Assembly (NCBI RefSeq): GCF_003096655.1
Contig: NZ_QEKQ01000004.1
Location: forward strand, 62,001-126,000
Origin: Tamilnaduibacter salinus
Lineage (GTDB): Bacteria > Pseudomonadota > Gammaproteobacteria > Pseudomonadales > Oleiphilaceae
Length of the DNA stretch: 64,000 nucleotides
Reading direction: 5' to 3'
The notes under the pieces are model-generated. The model was not told the DNA's origin. It searched no databases and worked only from the letters and a program-made list of their open reading frames with translations. Shown piece by piece: positions 51,693-60,291 of this stretch. The position numbers and the translations under genes are program-made. Each line of letters opens with the position of its first letter. Within the stretch, counting starts at the first letter, position 1.

Positions 51693-54051
51693 GGGGATTG
51701 AGGAGCTGCCGATCTCAGAGCAGCTGTCACGACTGGTTATGCCGAGGGGCGATTGGTTTGATGCCGGAGCGATTCAGAAATTTCTGATTCAGGTTATTCC
51801 AGAGTTCGAACGCCAGGGCCATCGGTTGCCCAACGCAGACCATCTCCTGAGTATTTGCCGCGAAAACCAGCTAATCCATTATGTGACTATCAATCAGCCG
51901 CCTTCCGGTATCAGAGGGCTGATAACGGAATCCCCTCAGCACGCTGGGATTGTGGAGTTGGGGCGGCGAGAGGTTTTAGAAAACCAACGCCTCGCTTTAG
52001 CAGCGGTGGTGATGCTGTGTGCCGATGATTGGCGTGAACAGTTGCGTCAACAAGAGAACCCCTTCGAGAAAACGACGGTGCTCGAGAGCCGCCTAAAGGA
52101 GGTCTGGCGCATGTTGCGACTGGCGTCGACCCGAGCACTTCAGCTGATACCGCCAATCTCAATGTCGCTCCATTCTTTCCATGATGCGTTAAATAGCAAA
52201 TTGGAGATTTTCGATCCCCGAGAGAAAAATGCGTGGGGACGAGATGTTCGAGATCTGCATTCATTGTTGCGATTCGTGAACTACTACCTAGGTGGCGGCA
52301 AGGTTTACCGCCGCTCACCTGACAGCACCCCAGGGGAGGTAGGTGGGGTGCTGGAAGTTAGCCCCGTCAAAACAGCGCCCAGTGACGCTGGTTCAGAAAT
52401 CGAGGGCGAGTCCTCGTCGGATACGACTCTTATCACTTGGGAGCCAATAGCTGAAAGGCGCAAGTCCCGCCACTTTCAGGAGGGCAATTCGCCCGAGGAA
52501 ATGGAACACGGGCCACGACTGAGTGAGACTCGCCGACCGATCAAGGTTGCTCAGGGCGGCAGTCCCGCCCAAGCCGCGATTCGGCTGAAAAACAGACAGG
52601 TTTATCAACGTCGCAATGCTCAGGTTTTGCCGGGGCGGTGGAGCACACTCAATCAGGCGGAGCTGCGGCAGCTGGGGATGGCATTGCGATCACTTGATGC
52701 CCAATCCGATAGCCGGCTGGTGACTGCGGTCTGGTTGATGCTGATAACGGGCCGGGAGCTGGAGGAGATATTAGCGACCCGCGTGGTCCGAAAGGCCAAA
52801 CAGATCCCGGAAGTGCTCAGTTCTGGCACCATCTACCTCATCGCGGAGCGAGCAGAATGGGTTGTTCGGCCTCTGGAGCCCGAAGATCGCCGGAAGATAA
52901 AGAGTGAGTGGAGAGGTGTTTTGGAACACCACGAGGACCGCATCCAGTTGCCGGTGCCTCACTCTTTCTGGCAGGAGATTGGCTCCTATGTTGCGGGTAA
53001 AGCAAGAGGCGTACAGAAGCGATCAGCCGCTCTGTTCCCAAAAAACGATGCTGACAGAATCGAGCAACGCGTACGCGGGTTTCTCCGCGAGGTGAATCGC
53101 AGACACAATGCCCGCCTTACCCTGTCCCGAGTGGCCTATCAACTGACGGAGGAATTACACCGCGTTTCGGGCGATCTCATTGAGGCCAACCTGATCACGG
53201 GGCGTCAACCACCCTTCGGGGCGTCGGCGGCTCTGTATTATCACCATCGCTATCGGCAAACACTTGTTGATCACTATCAGACGGTCACGGAGCGGTGGGA
53301 AGGGCTGATGTTTGAGGAACGCTGGGAAACCTCCGGGCGCCAACGGATGTTGCTGGATGGCACGGTCGGGTCCGATCTGGTGCTGCGGACTGACGTCGTT
53401 CGAAGCGTCTTTCAGGCCCTACGCAAACAGGTTGAATATGATCGCCGACTGCTCGGTAGTGAGGATGGATTGCGTCTATTCCATAACTCGCTGACCGACT
53501 ACGCATTAATGATGATGTTCTGGCTGACCGGGTATCGGGCTGTTCAGGATCCCCTAGCGCAAACTCACGAGCTCAATGCCCGTCGTCGTTGGCTCATGGT
53601 CGCGGACAAAACGGGCGATGGATATAGCCATTCTCGCGTCGTCCCCGTCTGTACCGTTCTGGCAGAGCAACTATTGTCCTACAACGCCCACGCCGATTGG
53701 CTGCGCAATCGCCTGAATCTCGTCGGTCGGCAATCCCAGGGCACGGCTTTTTTCTACCTCGATGAACAACTGAACGAGGTCCAGGTCCGGCCCCAGTCAA
53801 TGCAAAAATTTCTGGAATGGGCCTATGTGCTGCCACTGAACCTGAACCGACACTGGTTGCGGGGAGCACTGCGTGAACAGCAGGTACCGGGGCCTCACGT
53901 TGATCGGTTTATGGGGCATTGGGGGATGGGACAGGAGCCCTGGGGCCGACACTCGGGCGTCGATCCCTGGGAGTTCCATCAGACCCTCGAAAGGGCACTC
54001 GATGGCCTCGCAGAGATCCTCCAGTTGGAGGTTGTGGAGGGTCTGTTATGA
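51685..54051 (+). CDS. Tyrosine-recombinase-like protein lacking the nucleophile
   Basis: This protein of about 788 residues is the middle gene of the operon. Near the C-terminus it has TGYRAVQDP (about 617, motif I Arg), NRHWLRGAL (about 721, HxxR motif) and RFMGHWGMGQEPWGR (about 744), the order of tyrosine recombinases. The expected tyrosine after the last His is replaced by WEFHQTL, so the active site looks inactive. An N-terminal part of some 500 residues is unrelated to known domains, with a TGRELEEIL repeat-like segment near 350. ATG 51685 has GGGAGG before it. It overlaps the next gene by four bases. It may be a non-catalytic partner of the large recombinase. Confidence 0.65.
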   Translation: MFEGIEELPISEQLSRLVMPRGDWFDAGAIQKFLIQVIPEFERQGHRLPNADHLLSICRENQLIHYVTINQPPSGIRGLITESPQHAGIVELGRREVLENQRLALAAVVMLCADDWREQLRQQENPFEKTTVLESRLKEVWRMLRLASTRALQLIPPISMSLHSFHDALNSKLEIFDPREKNAWGRDVRDLHSLLRFVNYYLGGGKVYRRSPDSTPGEVGGVLEVSPVKTAPSDAGSEIEGESSSDTTLITWEPIAERRKSRHFQEGNSPEEMEHGPRLSETRRPIKVAQGGSPAQAAIRLKNRQVYQRRNAQVLPGRWSTLNQAELRQLGMALRSLDAQSDSRLVTAVWLMLITGRELEEILATRVVRKAKQIPEVLSSGTIYLIAERAEWVVRPLEPEDRRKIKSEWRGVLEHHEDRIQLPVPHSFWQEIGSYVAGKARGVQKRSAALFPKNDADRIEQRVRGFLREVNRRHNARLTLSRVAYQLTEELHRVSGDLIEANLITGRQPPFGASAALYYHHRYRQTLVDHYQTVTERWEGLMFEERWETSGRQRMLLDGTVGSDLVLRTDVVRSVFQALRKQVEYDRRLLGSEDGLRLFHNSLTDYALMMMFWLTGYRAVQDPLAQTHELNARRRWLMVADKTGDGYSHSRVVPVCTVLAEQLLSYNAHADWLRNRLNLVGRQSQGTAFFYLDEQLNEVQVRPQSMQKFLEWAYVLPLNLNRHWLRGALREQQVPGPHVDRFMGHWGMGQEPWGRHSGVDPWEFHQTLERALDGLAEILQLEVVEGLL

Positions 54052-57000
54052 GTGGCTACGACGAGAATGTTTGGACGGGATGGACAGCCCCAATTGAACG
54101 GCTTCGGGCTGACATTGCGAAACGTCGCAACCAGTCCCCGTCCGGTCACGATCAGCGAGCGTTGAACCGCCGCACCCATCGCCTCAAATCTCAGGAACAA
54201 GCGCTGGAGCGGTTGTGCGAGCACAACCCAGCTCTCTACCGAGGAGAGCTGGACGTCACCCTGAGCCAGCAGGAAACGGACCGGCTCGTAACCAATGTCT
54301 GCTCAGGGAGTGCCGGCTACGCTCTGCGTGATGCCCAGCGTTATCTGGTTACCGGGTTAGCGCTCGGGATTGGCGAGTTGGGCTGGGACATCCCCGTTCC
54401 CGCGCCAATGGTTCTGCAGTCAACTGAGACCTCCAATGTCACGCCGGAATCGTTTGAACGACTCAAGCAGTATGACGCGCTGGAGGATGCTTTCTGGCGG
54501 GATCTGGAAGCGGAGACGGTTGACTCTCCGGCTCCTGACCTAGTCCGGGATGCCGGTCAGCTGCTGTTCTCGATCGTGTTTCACTCAGGCGTGTGTTCCA
54601 AATTTTGGTTGGCGTTGGTTCCTAAGGCCATTCGTCAGGGAGCTGGCCTCAGCGATACCGTTGTATGGCTCGATCTGGGAGCGGAAACCGGGCTGGACAA
54701 TGCCGACTCCGAGGACCGCCGTCGGCGCCAGTTCCTGGCTCCCGTGACGCAATTGCTGCTGCGCCGTTGGTATCGTCGATGGGGAGTTTCGTGGCCTACA
54801 GAGGAAAACCAGCCACGCTATCGTCCGGCTAGCCGGCTTCTGGAACAGTTTGCAAAGCACCTTTGCAAGGAGGCTGATCTCTCGAAAAAGGGTACTGAGG
54901 ATTGTCTGTCACTGTCCGCAGCTAACCTCTCCGTGACGCTTCCGAATGTGCTCTTTCACTACGCTCGGAGCAGGCATTTGGGTACTCCGTTAATAGAGCA
55001 TAATTGGCTCAGACTACTGACAGACTGTAAGCCCACCAAGGCGATCGCTCCCGTGAGAGTATCCGGCGGTCGTTTCTCGCGGGCCGAGGAAGTGAGAAAG
55101 GTCCAGCTGGGTCACCGATATCCTGAGCAGTCGAAACGTTTCGGAGAACTCCGAGAAAGTATTCAGGCTGAAACCGTGCGAGAGGCCAAGAACGGCGTTG
55201 AAACCTTTCTGGAAGAAGAAGCGCTTTCACCGATTCTCCAGTTGATGGGGGCTTGGGCGCTGCATTTGCTGCGGTGGGGCGGTGTTGCTAAAGGGAGGTT
55301 GCAACCGGCTTCCGTCATCCGCTATCTCAACTGGATTCGGCCGTTACTGAACTACGCGGATGATCTCGCCGACCCCGAGTCACTGGATGAGGACAGTTGG
55401 CAGGCGATCTATGACGAGATTGTCGCCAATGGCCAGGGCGTGGCGAAAGACCGGGCAGGGCGGCTGGTGGCCTTTCACCAGTTTCTGGAACAGGTTTATG
55501 GAATGCCACCGGTTGATGTGGCCGGCGCGAGTGGGGAGCGTCAGATCGACGCCCGGATTATCACCCCACGCGAGTACCACAGAGCTAGGCGTCATCTACA
55601 GTCGAGGGCCGAGACAGACCGCAACGCGGCCAATCAGGAGATCCTGCTGATTCTCGGTTATCGGTGTGGCCTCAGACGTGGCGAGGCGCTCAGTCGCCTG
55701 TTTCGGGATTTTCCCGGGATGGACGATCCTGACGTTAACGACGTTGAGCTGTTGGTGCGCCCGAATAAAAACGCTCGTATCAAATCAGAATCGGGCACCC
55801 GGCGGTTGCCACTCAACCTGTTGTTGACCGACGAGGAGTTGGCCCGGCTTCGCGCGTTCTATCTGAATCGCCGAGCTCTGGTTCCTGGTGCTGCCGGTTC
55901 GCGCCCGTTGTTTGCGGATGCCGTCGGCGGGCACTGGCCAGCGGCCACCACCCACTTGTTCGATCCTCTGACTCGGTTGCTACAGACCATCACCGGTGAC
56001 GGGCGACTGCGATTCCATCACCTGCGGCATTCGTTTGTGACGTTGACGTTCTTACGTCTGATGGAATCAAAACCTGGTGAACACCTGATCGATCAATGGT
56101 GTCGTGGGGATGAGGGCGAAACGCTGTTGCCATCTCTGGATCAGCCACTGTGGCGGACGGCCGGACTGACCGATACCGGGCAATCCGTCTGGCAACTGGC
56201 CATGTGGTCCGGTCATGCCTCGCCTGCGGTCACGCTTGAGTGCTATTCACATCTGTTGGGGTGGCTGACGAACTCGTTCCTGAGGCAGCGGCAAAACCCA
56301 ATGTTGTCCTTGGCTTGCCAGAGCGCGCTGTTATCAAAAAGCTCAGCGGCTCTGGAGAAATGGCGTCACCGTCAGGGATTGCGTGATAGGCATACGTCGG
56401 CGCGGGAGTTGGCAGATAGGGCTCTTGGCAGCTGGCCGGCCTCGGGAAGACGCCGTCTTTTACGATTGGGTGATTACGACCGCCTGTCACAAACAGTCCC
56501 CAAAGATCGTCAAAGTCAAACGTCGCGTGTTGGTTTTATGGACCCGTATCAGCTGGAGCTATGGTCTCAAATGAGCCCGCCAGGGGCGAGTAACCCGGAG
56601 CCCCGAGGCCTGCGAGCTGCTGGGGCTCTTCTTGGTATCAGCGGGGCTGAAGCGGAGCGGTGGCACTCGAATGCGGCTAGCGTGATGGCGATGAGGACCG
56701 CTCGAACGCGTTCCGAAGATAAGAAAGAACAGCTACCTCCGCCAGTGTTGAATCGGCCGCGTGTGGCTCGGGATGACGAACGCGTTTTTCGCCCTCTGGA
56801 TCAGAAAGATCTCAATAGAGGAAATCCGTGTCTGGAGACCTTCCCTGCGCCTCCAAAAACAAGGCCAGGACGTGAGCACGCTCAACGTTATTTCAACGCG
56901 TTGGTGGAATGGCACGATGAAGCCCCTGAGGCGGCTCTGTCGGCGATGAACAGCGTTCTCAACAGTGTTCAGCGTAGCGATCCTCGGATACGGCCTCGTC

Positions 57001-57314
57001 ATGTCAGGGATCAGATTTCGTTTTATTCGTTGTTGCGTCGCTTGGGCTTGAAAAGCAGAAGCACAATTAGAGTCCGGCATTGTCCTACGAACAACAAACA
57101 CGTGCTCAAAGCCCATTGGGCAGAGACGTTCGAGACGGAGCCCCGAAACGTGCGATGTGAGGAAGTCGGTGAGCATCTGAAGATGGGCGCGTTAGGGAAA
57201 AGCCAGGTCGTGGTCGAGCCCCCAAATGCTCTCTATCAACGCCAGAATCTTTTCTGGGACGCGTTGCGGTTTGCGTTGGTCTCGGCCTACGTTGTCTGCG
57301 CTGATCCATCCTGA
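54048..57314 (+). CDS. Very large tyrosine recombinase
   Basis: This protein of about 1088 residues has a tyrosine-recombinase domain in the middle (about 480-760) with all catalytic residues in order: Arg in YRCGLRRGEAL (about 542), a Lys region (NKNARIKSESGTRRLPL), HHLRHSFVTL (about 656-665), and SGHASPAVTLECYSHL (His about 722, Tyr about 734). Some 470 residues precede and 330 follow the domain without recognisable relatives. ATG 54048 overlaps the previous stop (ATGA) with GGAGG before it. It is three times the size of a normal integrase, and probably catalyses movement of this element. Its 3' end overlaps a convergent small helix-turn-helix gene by 28 bases. Confidence 0.75.
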   Translation: MSGYDENVWTGWTAPIERLRADIAKRRNQSPSGHDQRALNRRTHRLKSQEQALERLCEHNPALYRGELDVTLSQQETDRLVTNVCSGSAGYALRDAQRYLVTGLALGIGELGWDIPVPAPMVLQSTETSNVTPESFERLKQYDALEDAFWRDLEAETVDSPAPDLVRDAGQLLFSIVFHSGVCSKFWLALVPKAIRQGAGLSDTVVWLDLGAETGLDNADSEDRRRRQFLAPVTQLLLRRWYRRWGVSWPTEENQPRYRPASRLLEQFAKHLCKEADLSKKGTEDCLSLSAANLSVTLPNVLFHYARSRHLGTPLIEHNWLRLLTDCKPTKAIAPVRVSGGRFSRAEEVRKVQLGHRYPEQSKRFGELRESIQAETVREAKNGVETFLEEEALSPILQLMGAWALHLLRWGGVAKGRLQPASVIRYLNWIRPLLNYADDLADPESLDEDSWQAIYDEIVANGQGVAKDRAGRLVAFHQFLEQVYGMPPVDVAGASGERQIDARIITPREYHRARRHLQSRAETDRNAANQEILLILGYRCGLRRGEALSRLFRDFPGMDDPDVNDVELLVRPNKNARIKSESGTRRLPLNLLLTDEELARLRAFYLNRRALVPGAAGSRPLFADAVGGHWPAATTHLFDPLTRLLQTITGDGRLRFHHLRHSFVTLTFLRLMESKPGEHLIDQWCRGDEGETLLPSLDQPLWRTAGLTDTGQSVWQLAMWSGHASPAVTLECYSHLLGWLTNSFLRQRQNPMLSLACQSALLSKSSAALEKWRHRQGLRDRHTSARELADRALGSWPASGRRRLLRLGDYDRLSQTVPKDRQSQTSRVGFMDPYQLELWSQMSPPGASNPEPRGLRAAGALLGISGAEAERWHSNAASVMAMRTARTRSEDKKEQLPPPVLNRPRVARDDERVFRPLDQKDLNRGNPCLETFPAPPKTRPGREHAQRYFNALVEWHDEAPEAALSAMNSVLNSVQRSDPRIRPRHVRDQISFYSLLRRLGLKSRSTIRVRHCPTNNKHVLKAHWAETFETEPRNVRCEEVGEHLKMGALGKSQVVVEPPNALYQRQNLFWDALRFALVSAYVVCADPS

Positions 57315-57670
57315 TTGTGGCGACCGAGGGCAGTGCGTTTCCGTCTCAACCCTTCCGGTGTTTCGGGCCGATACAGCTCAATCATTTCAATCAGTAGCGA
57401 CTCCTGGCGCGTCAGTTGAGCGCGCAGCGCTTCGATTTCACGGGTGAGACAATGAAGGTCGCGATGTGATGGGACGGGTCTTGGGACATTGTCCTGGGAC
57501 AGCCGTCGCATCAATTCGCCCCGGGCTATCATCCGACGTCCGCTGCGGTCGACCTCGTATGTCAGTTTGCCCCGGTTCATCCAACGGTAAAGCGTTTTGG
57601 TGGTCCGCTGGGCAAGACTCGCAGCCTCCTGGAGCGTCAACCAGTTGTTGTCAGAAGCCGGGGTGTGCAT
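57287..57670 (-). CDS. Helix-turn-helix (MerR/excisionase-like) protein with coiled-coil tail
   Basis: This 127-residue protein has an N-terminal HTH of the excisionase/MerR type (LTLQEAASLAQRTTKTLYRW, then MNRGKLTYEVD) and a helical, coiled-coil-like C-terminal region (REIEALRAQLTRQESLLIEM). It overlaps the end of the large recombinase gene tail to tail. TGTCC-GGACA palindromes occur just upstream of and inside the gene. It may act as a recombination directionality factor or regulator of the recombinase operon. Confidence 0.75.
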   Translation of the reverse strand: MHTPASDNNWLTLQEAASLAQRTTKTLYRWMNRGKLTYEVDRSGRRMIARGELMRRLSQDNVPRPVPSHRDLHCLTREIEALRAQLTRQESLLIEMIELYRPETPEGLRRKRTALGRHNQDGSAQTT

Positions 57671-57697
57671 GACTCGTATCTCCTGTGTCTCAAACTC

Positions 57698-57709
57698 TGT
57701 CCCGGGACA
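57698..57709. promoter_or_regulatory. TGTCCCGGGACA operator-like palindrome
   Basis: This perfect 12-base inverted repeat is 28 bases before the start of the HTH gene (57670, leftward). A near copy, TGTCCTGGGACA, lies inside the gene at 57490-57501. It is a likely autoregulatory site. Confidence 0.5.
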
Positions 57710-57727
57710 TGTCCTATCGCAATGAGA

Positions 57728-57760
57728 CGGTTCGGTGGGTGACAGTGTCCCACCGAACCG
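57728..57760 (-). terminator. Hairpin ending the integrase operon
   Basis: CGGTTCGGTGGG and CCCACCGAACCG form a perfect 12-base stem with a 9-base loop, eight bases after the stop of the last integrase-operon gene. No T-tract follows. Confidence 0.6.
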
Positions 57761-57767
57761 GAGAGGG

Positions 57768-58037
57768 TTAGCTCAGGCTCTGATGAGCCTGGAGATGCGT
57801 TTTGGGGTGGCCCTGAACCGTGAACCGATACAGCCGCGCCCAGATAATCGATCCCAGTCGAGGCAAACCACTTCGAAAAGGGATCTCACCGTCGTAAAGA
57901 AAGACGGTGCGGTGATCGGTCGAGGCAATCAGTTCCAACCTCCAGAGCATGGGCTTCCGGGCGTTTGGGAAGGGCAAAATATCCCGGACCACATACACAC
58001 CCTCGGTGATACGGGCTTGGTCGCTGCTCACTGCCAT
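57768..58037 (-). CDS. Hypothetical small protein of the integrase operon
   Basis: This 89-residue frame (MAVSSDQARITEGVYVVRDI ... TVQGHPKTHLQAHQSLS) has GGGAGG before the ATG. It overlaps the upstream gene by 10 bases, so it is the last member of the xis-int operon. No domain is recognised. Small cargo or accessory genes of this size are usual beside phage-type integrases. Confidence 0.6.
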   Translation of the reverse strand: MAVSSDQARITEGVYVVRDILPFPNARKPMLWRLELIASTDHRTVFLYDGEIPFRSGLPRLGSIIWARLYRFTVQGHPKTHLQAHQSLS

Positions 58038-58327
58038 AGGGAAGCCTCCCACCGACAGAGTTCACCCTCCAGCGCGTGGAACAGTCGATTCAGGTTGGCG
58101 CGGCCGGGGGCTTGCCCGGACATCAGCAACTGATCCCGAACCCAGGTTTGCACGGCATCGAAGTTAGTTTTTTCATCGCCATTACCCAATATCATGACCA
58201 GATGATCTCCGTCAGGGATGCGAAGGCCGTAGCAGAGCGCTCGCGCGGTATTGCGAATAGCTCGACGCTCAGCCGGCGTTGATGGCATCAACCAAGTGGA
58301 AATTGTGGTTGCTTGGCGCTTAGTCAT
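58028..58327 (-). CDS. Hypothetical protein downstream of the integrase
   Basis: This 99-residue frame (MTKRQATTISTWLMPSTPAE ... CRWEASLWQ) starts within the last codons of the integrase (eight-base overlap) and overlaps the next gene by ten bases. No domain is recognised. Tight packing suggests coordinate expression with the integrase. Confidence 0.6.
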   Translation of the reverse strand: MTKRQATTISTWLMPSTPAERRAIRNTARALCYGLRIPDGDHLVMILGNGDEKTNFDAVQTWVRDQLLMSGQAPGRANLNRLFHALEGELCRWEASLWQ

Positions 58328-59516
58328 GGCTGGCCTCCTCGGTGCGGTCCTTGGTCTCGAAGTTTTGGAGTAAAAGCCGTTCGAAGGCAGAGCCATCACG
58401 GCGAGTCAGGTTCGGCACATACCGCGAGTAGACCCGGAACAGCATCTCGGTACTGGTGTGCCCCATCTGCCGGGCGATCCACTCCGGGTTCTCGCCGGCG
58501 GCTAGCCAGAGCGTCGCAGCGGTGTGCCGCGTCTGATAGGGACGGCGTTTGCGAAGTCCCAGGTGGCGTAGCAGCGGGTACCAGACACGCTTGGTAATGT
58601 TTTCGTGGGACAGCGGTGTCCCATGTTTGGTACAGAACACGAATTTGAAACGCCCAGTGGCCTGGTATTGCGCTTGGAGGGCGTCATAGACCATCTGAGA
58701 CATATCGATCGTGCGGAAGGAACCGTCGTTTTTGGTGGGGTTGAGCTTCCCGCGGACCAACGACTGGCGGACCAGTATCTGGCGCCGCTTGAAATCCACG
58801 TATTCCCACTGGAGCCCGTCGATCTCGCCCGTGCGCATACCGGTGAAGAAGCGCACTGTGTAGTAGTTTTTGAAATCCGGCCGAACCGTGTTGAGGATCA
58901 GACGAACCTCATCGAGACCAAACGGTTCCACATCCGTTTTCGGGACCTTGAGCGATTTAATCCCGTGGTAGGGTGAGCTAAAATCGAAGCGGTTGGCTGC
59001 TTCGTTGAGGATCATGCGCAATGGCGTCATGATCCGGTTGATGCGACTGGCGGACAATGCCTTTCCGTTTCGGGTCGTCACTTTGGCGAGGGAGGACCTG
59101 AACGAAAGGATGTCGGCCTTGGCGATGCGGCCAACCTCTTTTTCTCCGAATTCCGGTAAGAGATAGATGTCCAGTACACCGCGAATCGTCACCCGGTGCG
59201 TCTCGCGCCACTGAATCACCATTTCCCCGAACCAGTCCTCGGCGAACTCCCTGAATAGCGGCGTCTCCCGCCACTGGTGGGCCGTTTTCAGAGTCTTCGA
59301 ACTCAGCTTTTCGGCGTTCGGGCTGTTCGGGAAATATCGCCCGTATTCGAACGTATCCAGCGTAATCTCGGCTTCGATCTTCTTGAGAATCCGCTCCAGT
59401 TTTTTGCGATTGGCCGGCGTGTCATCCAGCGCCGTCTGCTCGCGGCAGCGTTTGCCGGCGTAGCGGAAGTCGAAGAAGAGTTTATTCGTGGACTCCCTCA
59501 CTCGAATGCTACCCAT
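58320..59516 (-). CDS. Phage-type tyrosine integrase with N-terminal arm domain
   Basis: This 398-residue integrase begins with an AP2-like arm-binding domain of the DUF3596 type (MGSIRVRESTNKLFFDFRYA) and a core-binding domain (about 90-190). The catalytic domain shows Arg in FTGMRTGEIDGL, Lys in NPTKNDGSF, RPYQTRHTAATL (H-box with Tyr at the first His position), His in QMGHTSTEM and Tyr in YSRYVPN. It would integrate the element, probably at a tRNA 3' end. The upstream gene is a small excisionase-like protein; the two overlap by eight bases. Confidence 0.92.
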   Translation of the reverse strand: MGSIRVRESTNKLFFDFRYAGKRCREQTALDDTPANRKKLERILKKIEAEITLDTFEYGRYFPNSPNAEKLSSKTLKTAHQWRETPLFREFAEDWFGEMVIQWRETHRVTIRGVLDIYLLPEFGEKEVGRIAKADILSFRSSLAKVTTRNGKALSASRINRIMTPLRMILNEAANRFDFSSPYHGIKSLKVPKTDVEPFGLDEVRLILNTVRPDFKNYYTVRFFTGMRTGEIDGLQWEYVDFKRRQILVRQSLVRGKLNPTKNDGSFRTIDMSQMVYDALQAQYQATGRFKFVFCTKHGTPLSHENITKRVWYPLLRHLGLRKRRPYQTRHTAATLWLAAGENPEWIARQMGHTSTEMLFRVYSRYVPNLTRRDGSAFERLLLQNFETKDRTEEASHD

Positions 59517-59748
59517 TGGCCAGCCCTCCGTTTGCCATCGGAATCATTTCCGCGCCTGCGGTCGAGTTCTGAACCATGTCCCGTTCAATGGCTTCCCAGA
59601 TGTAAAGAATCTTGCGACCGCCAAACGGTCGGATGTAGTGAACGCCCTCCAGGAGGACGGAGTCCTTGAGTCGTTCACGAATCGTGCGGGGGTCGTACTT
59701 GATGCGTCGCGCCAGCTCTTCGGTGGTTAAGTAGGTATCACTCATCAT
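59509..59748 (-). CDS. Excisionase-like small DNA-binding protein
   Basis: This 79-residue protein (YLTTEELARRIKYDPRTIRE, then RLKDSVLLEGVHYIRPFGGR) has an excisionase-type HTH. It overlaps the integrase start by eight bases, the usual Xis position. ATG 59748 follows AGGAGCAACGC. Paired operator repeats lie just upstream. Confidence 0.85.
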   Translation of the reverse strand: MMSDTYLTTEELARRIKYDPRTIRERLKDSVLLEGVHYIRPFGGRKILYIWEAIERDMVQNSTAGAEMIPMANGGLANG

Positions 59749-59769
59749 GCGTTGCTCCTGATCGATTTA

Positions 59770-59840
59770 TGTAGCGTTCAAGCAACATAATATCGCAGGC
59801 TTTGATGATGTCAATAGTTGTTTGTAGCGTTAATGCGACA
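59770..59840. promoter_or_regulatory. Paired operators between xis-int and the Cro-like gene
   Basis: TGTAGCGTTCAAGCAACA (59770-59787) and TGTAGCGTTAATGCGACA (59823-59840) share the pattern TGTAGCGTTNANGCNACA, an imperfect palindrome (TGT.GC...GC.ACA). Their centres are 53 bases apart, five turns. They lie in the shared control region of the divergent xis and Cro-like genes and are likely sites for the latter. Confidence 0.7.
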
Positions 59841-59898
59841 AAAGGTGAGCGTGGCCGACGATTTTGCTAAACTCGCAAGGTGCTGATGGGAGAGCGAA

Positions 59899-60132
59899 AT
59901 GATTCGGTTTCGGTTAAAAGAATTGCTGGCGGACAAAGGGTTTCGGGAGAATCGAAGGGTGACTCTGGACGAGGTCTCCCAGGCAACCGGGATCCATCGA
60001 ACCACCCTTTCGAAGATTGCGAATCAGCGTGGCTACAACACCACGACGGACATTCTTGATAGGCTTTGTGCGTACTTTGAAGTACCCGTGGGCGAACTCG
60101 CTGAGCATTTAAACGACGACAGGAAGCCTTAA
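59899..60132 (+). CDS. Cro/C1-type HTH regulator
   Basis: This 77-residue XRE-type protein (IRFRLKELLADKGFRENRRV, TLDEVSQATGIHRTTLSKIA) is divergent from xis-int. It ends 160 bases before brxA and may control the BREX operon as well as excision. BREX loci often have a small regulator at this place, although usually of the larger BrxR type. Confidence 0.82.
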   Translation: MIRFRLKELLADKGFRENRRVTLDEVSQATGIHRTTLSKIANQRGYNTTTDILDRLCAYFEVPVGELAEHLNDDRKP

Positions 60133-60291
60133 TGGGACCTTTCGACTACTGCAAAGTCGATCAAGGATGTTGATGAGCTTTTCTGAGATTTTTACAAAGA
60201 AATTGGTACGTGTGTTTGAGCTTGATCGCTTCGCGCTCGTATGAAGTGATTGATTAGCAACAGAAAGTTTTTCTAGAGGAGTTGTTCATAA

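Noticed and set aside
51099-57314. Naming the operon a gamma-Mobile-Trio or a recombinase-in-trio element
   Set aside because: I cannot confirm the protein families; sizes and order do not clearly fit, so I left the trio unnamed.
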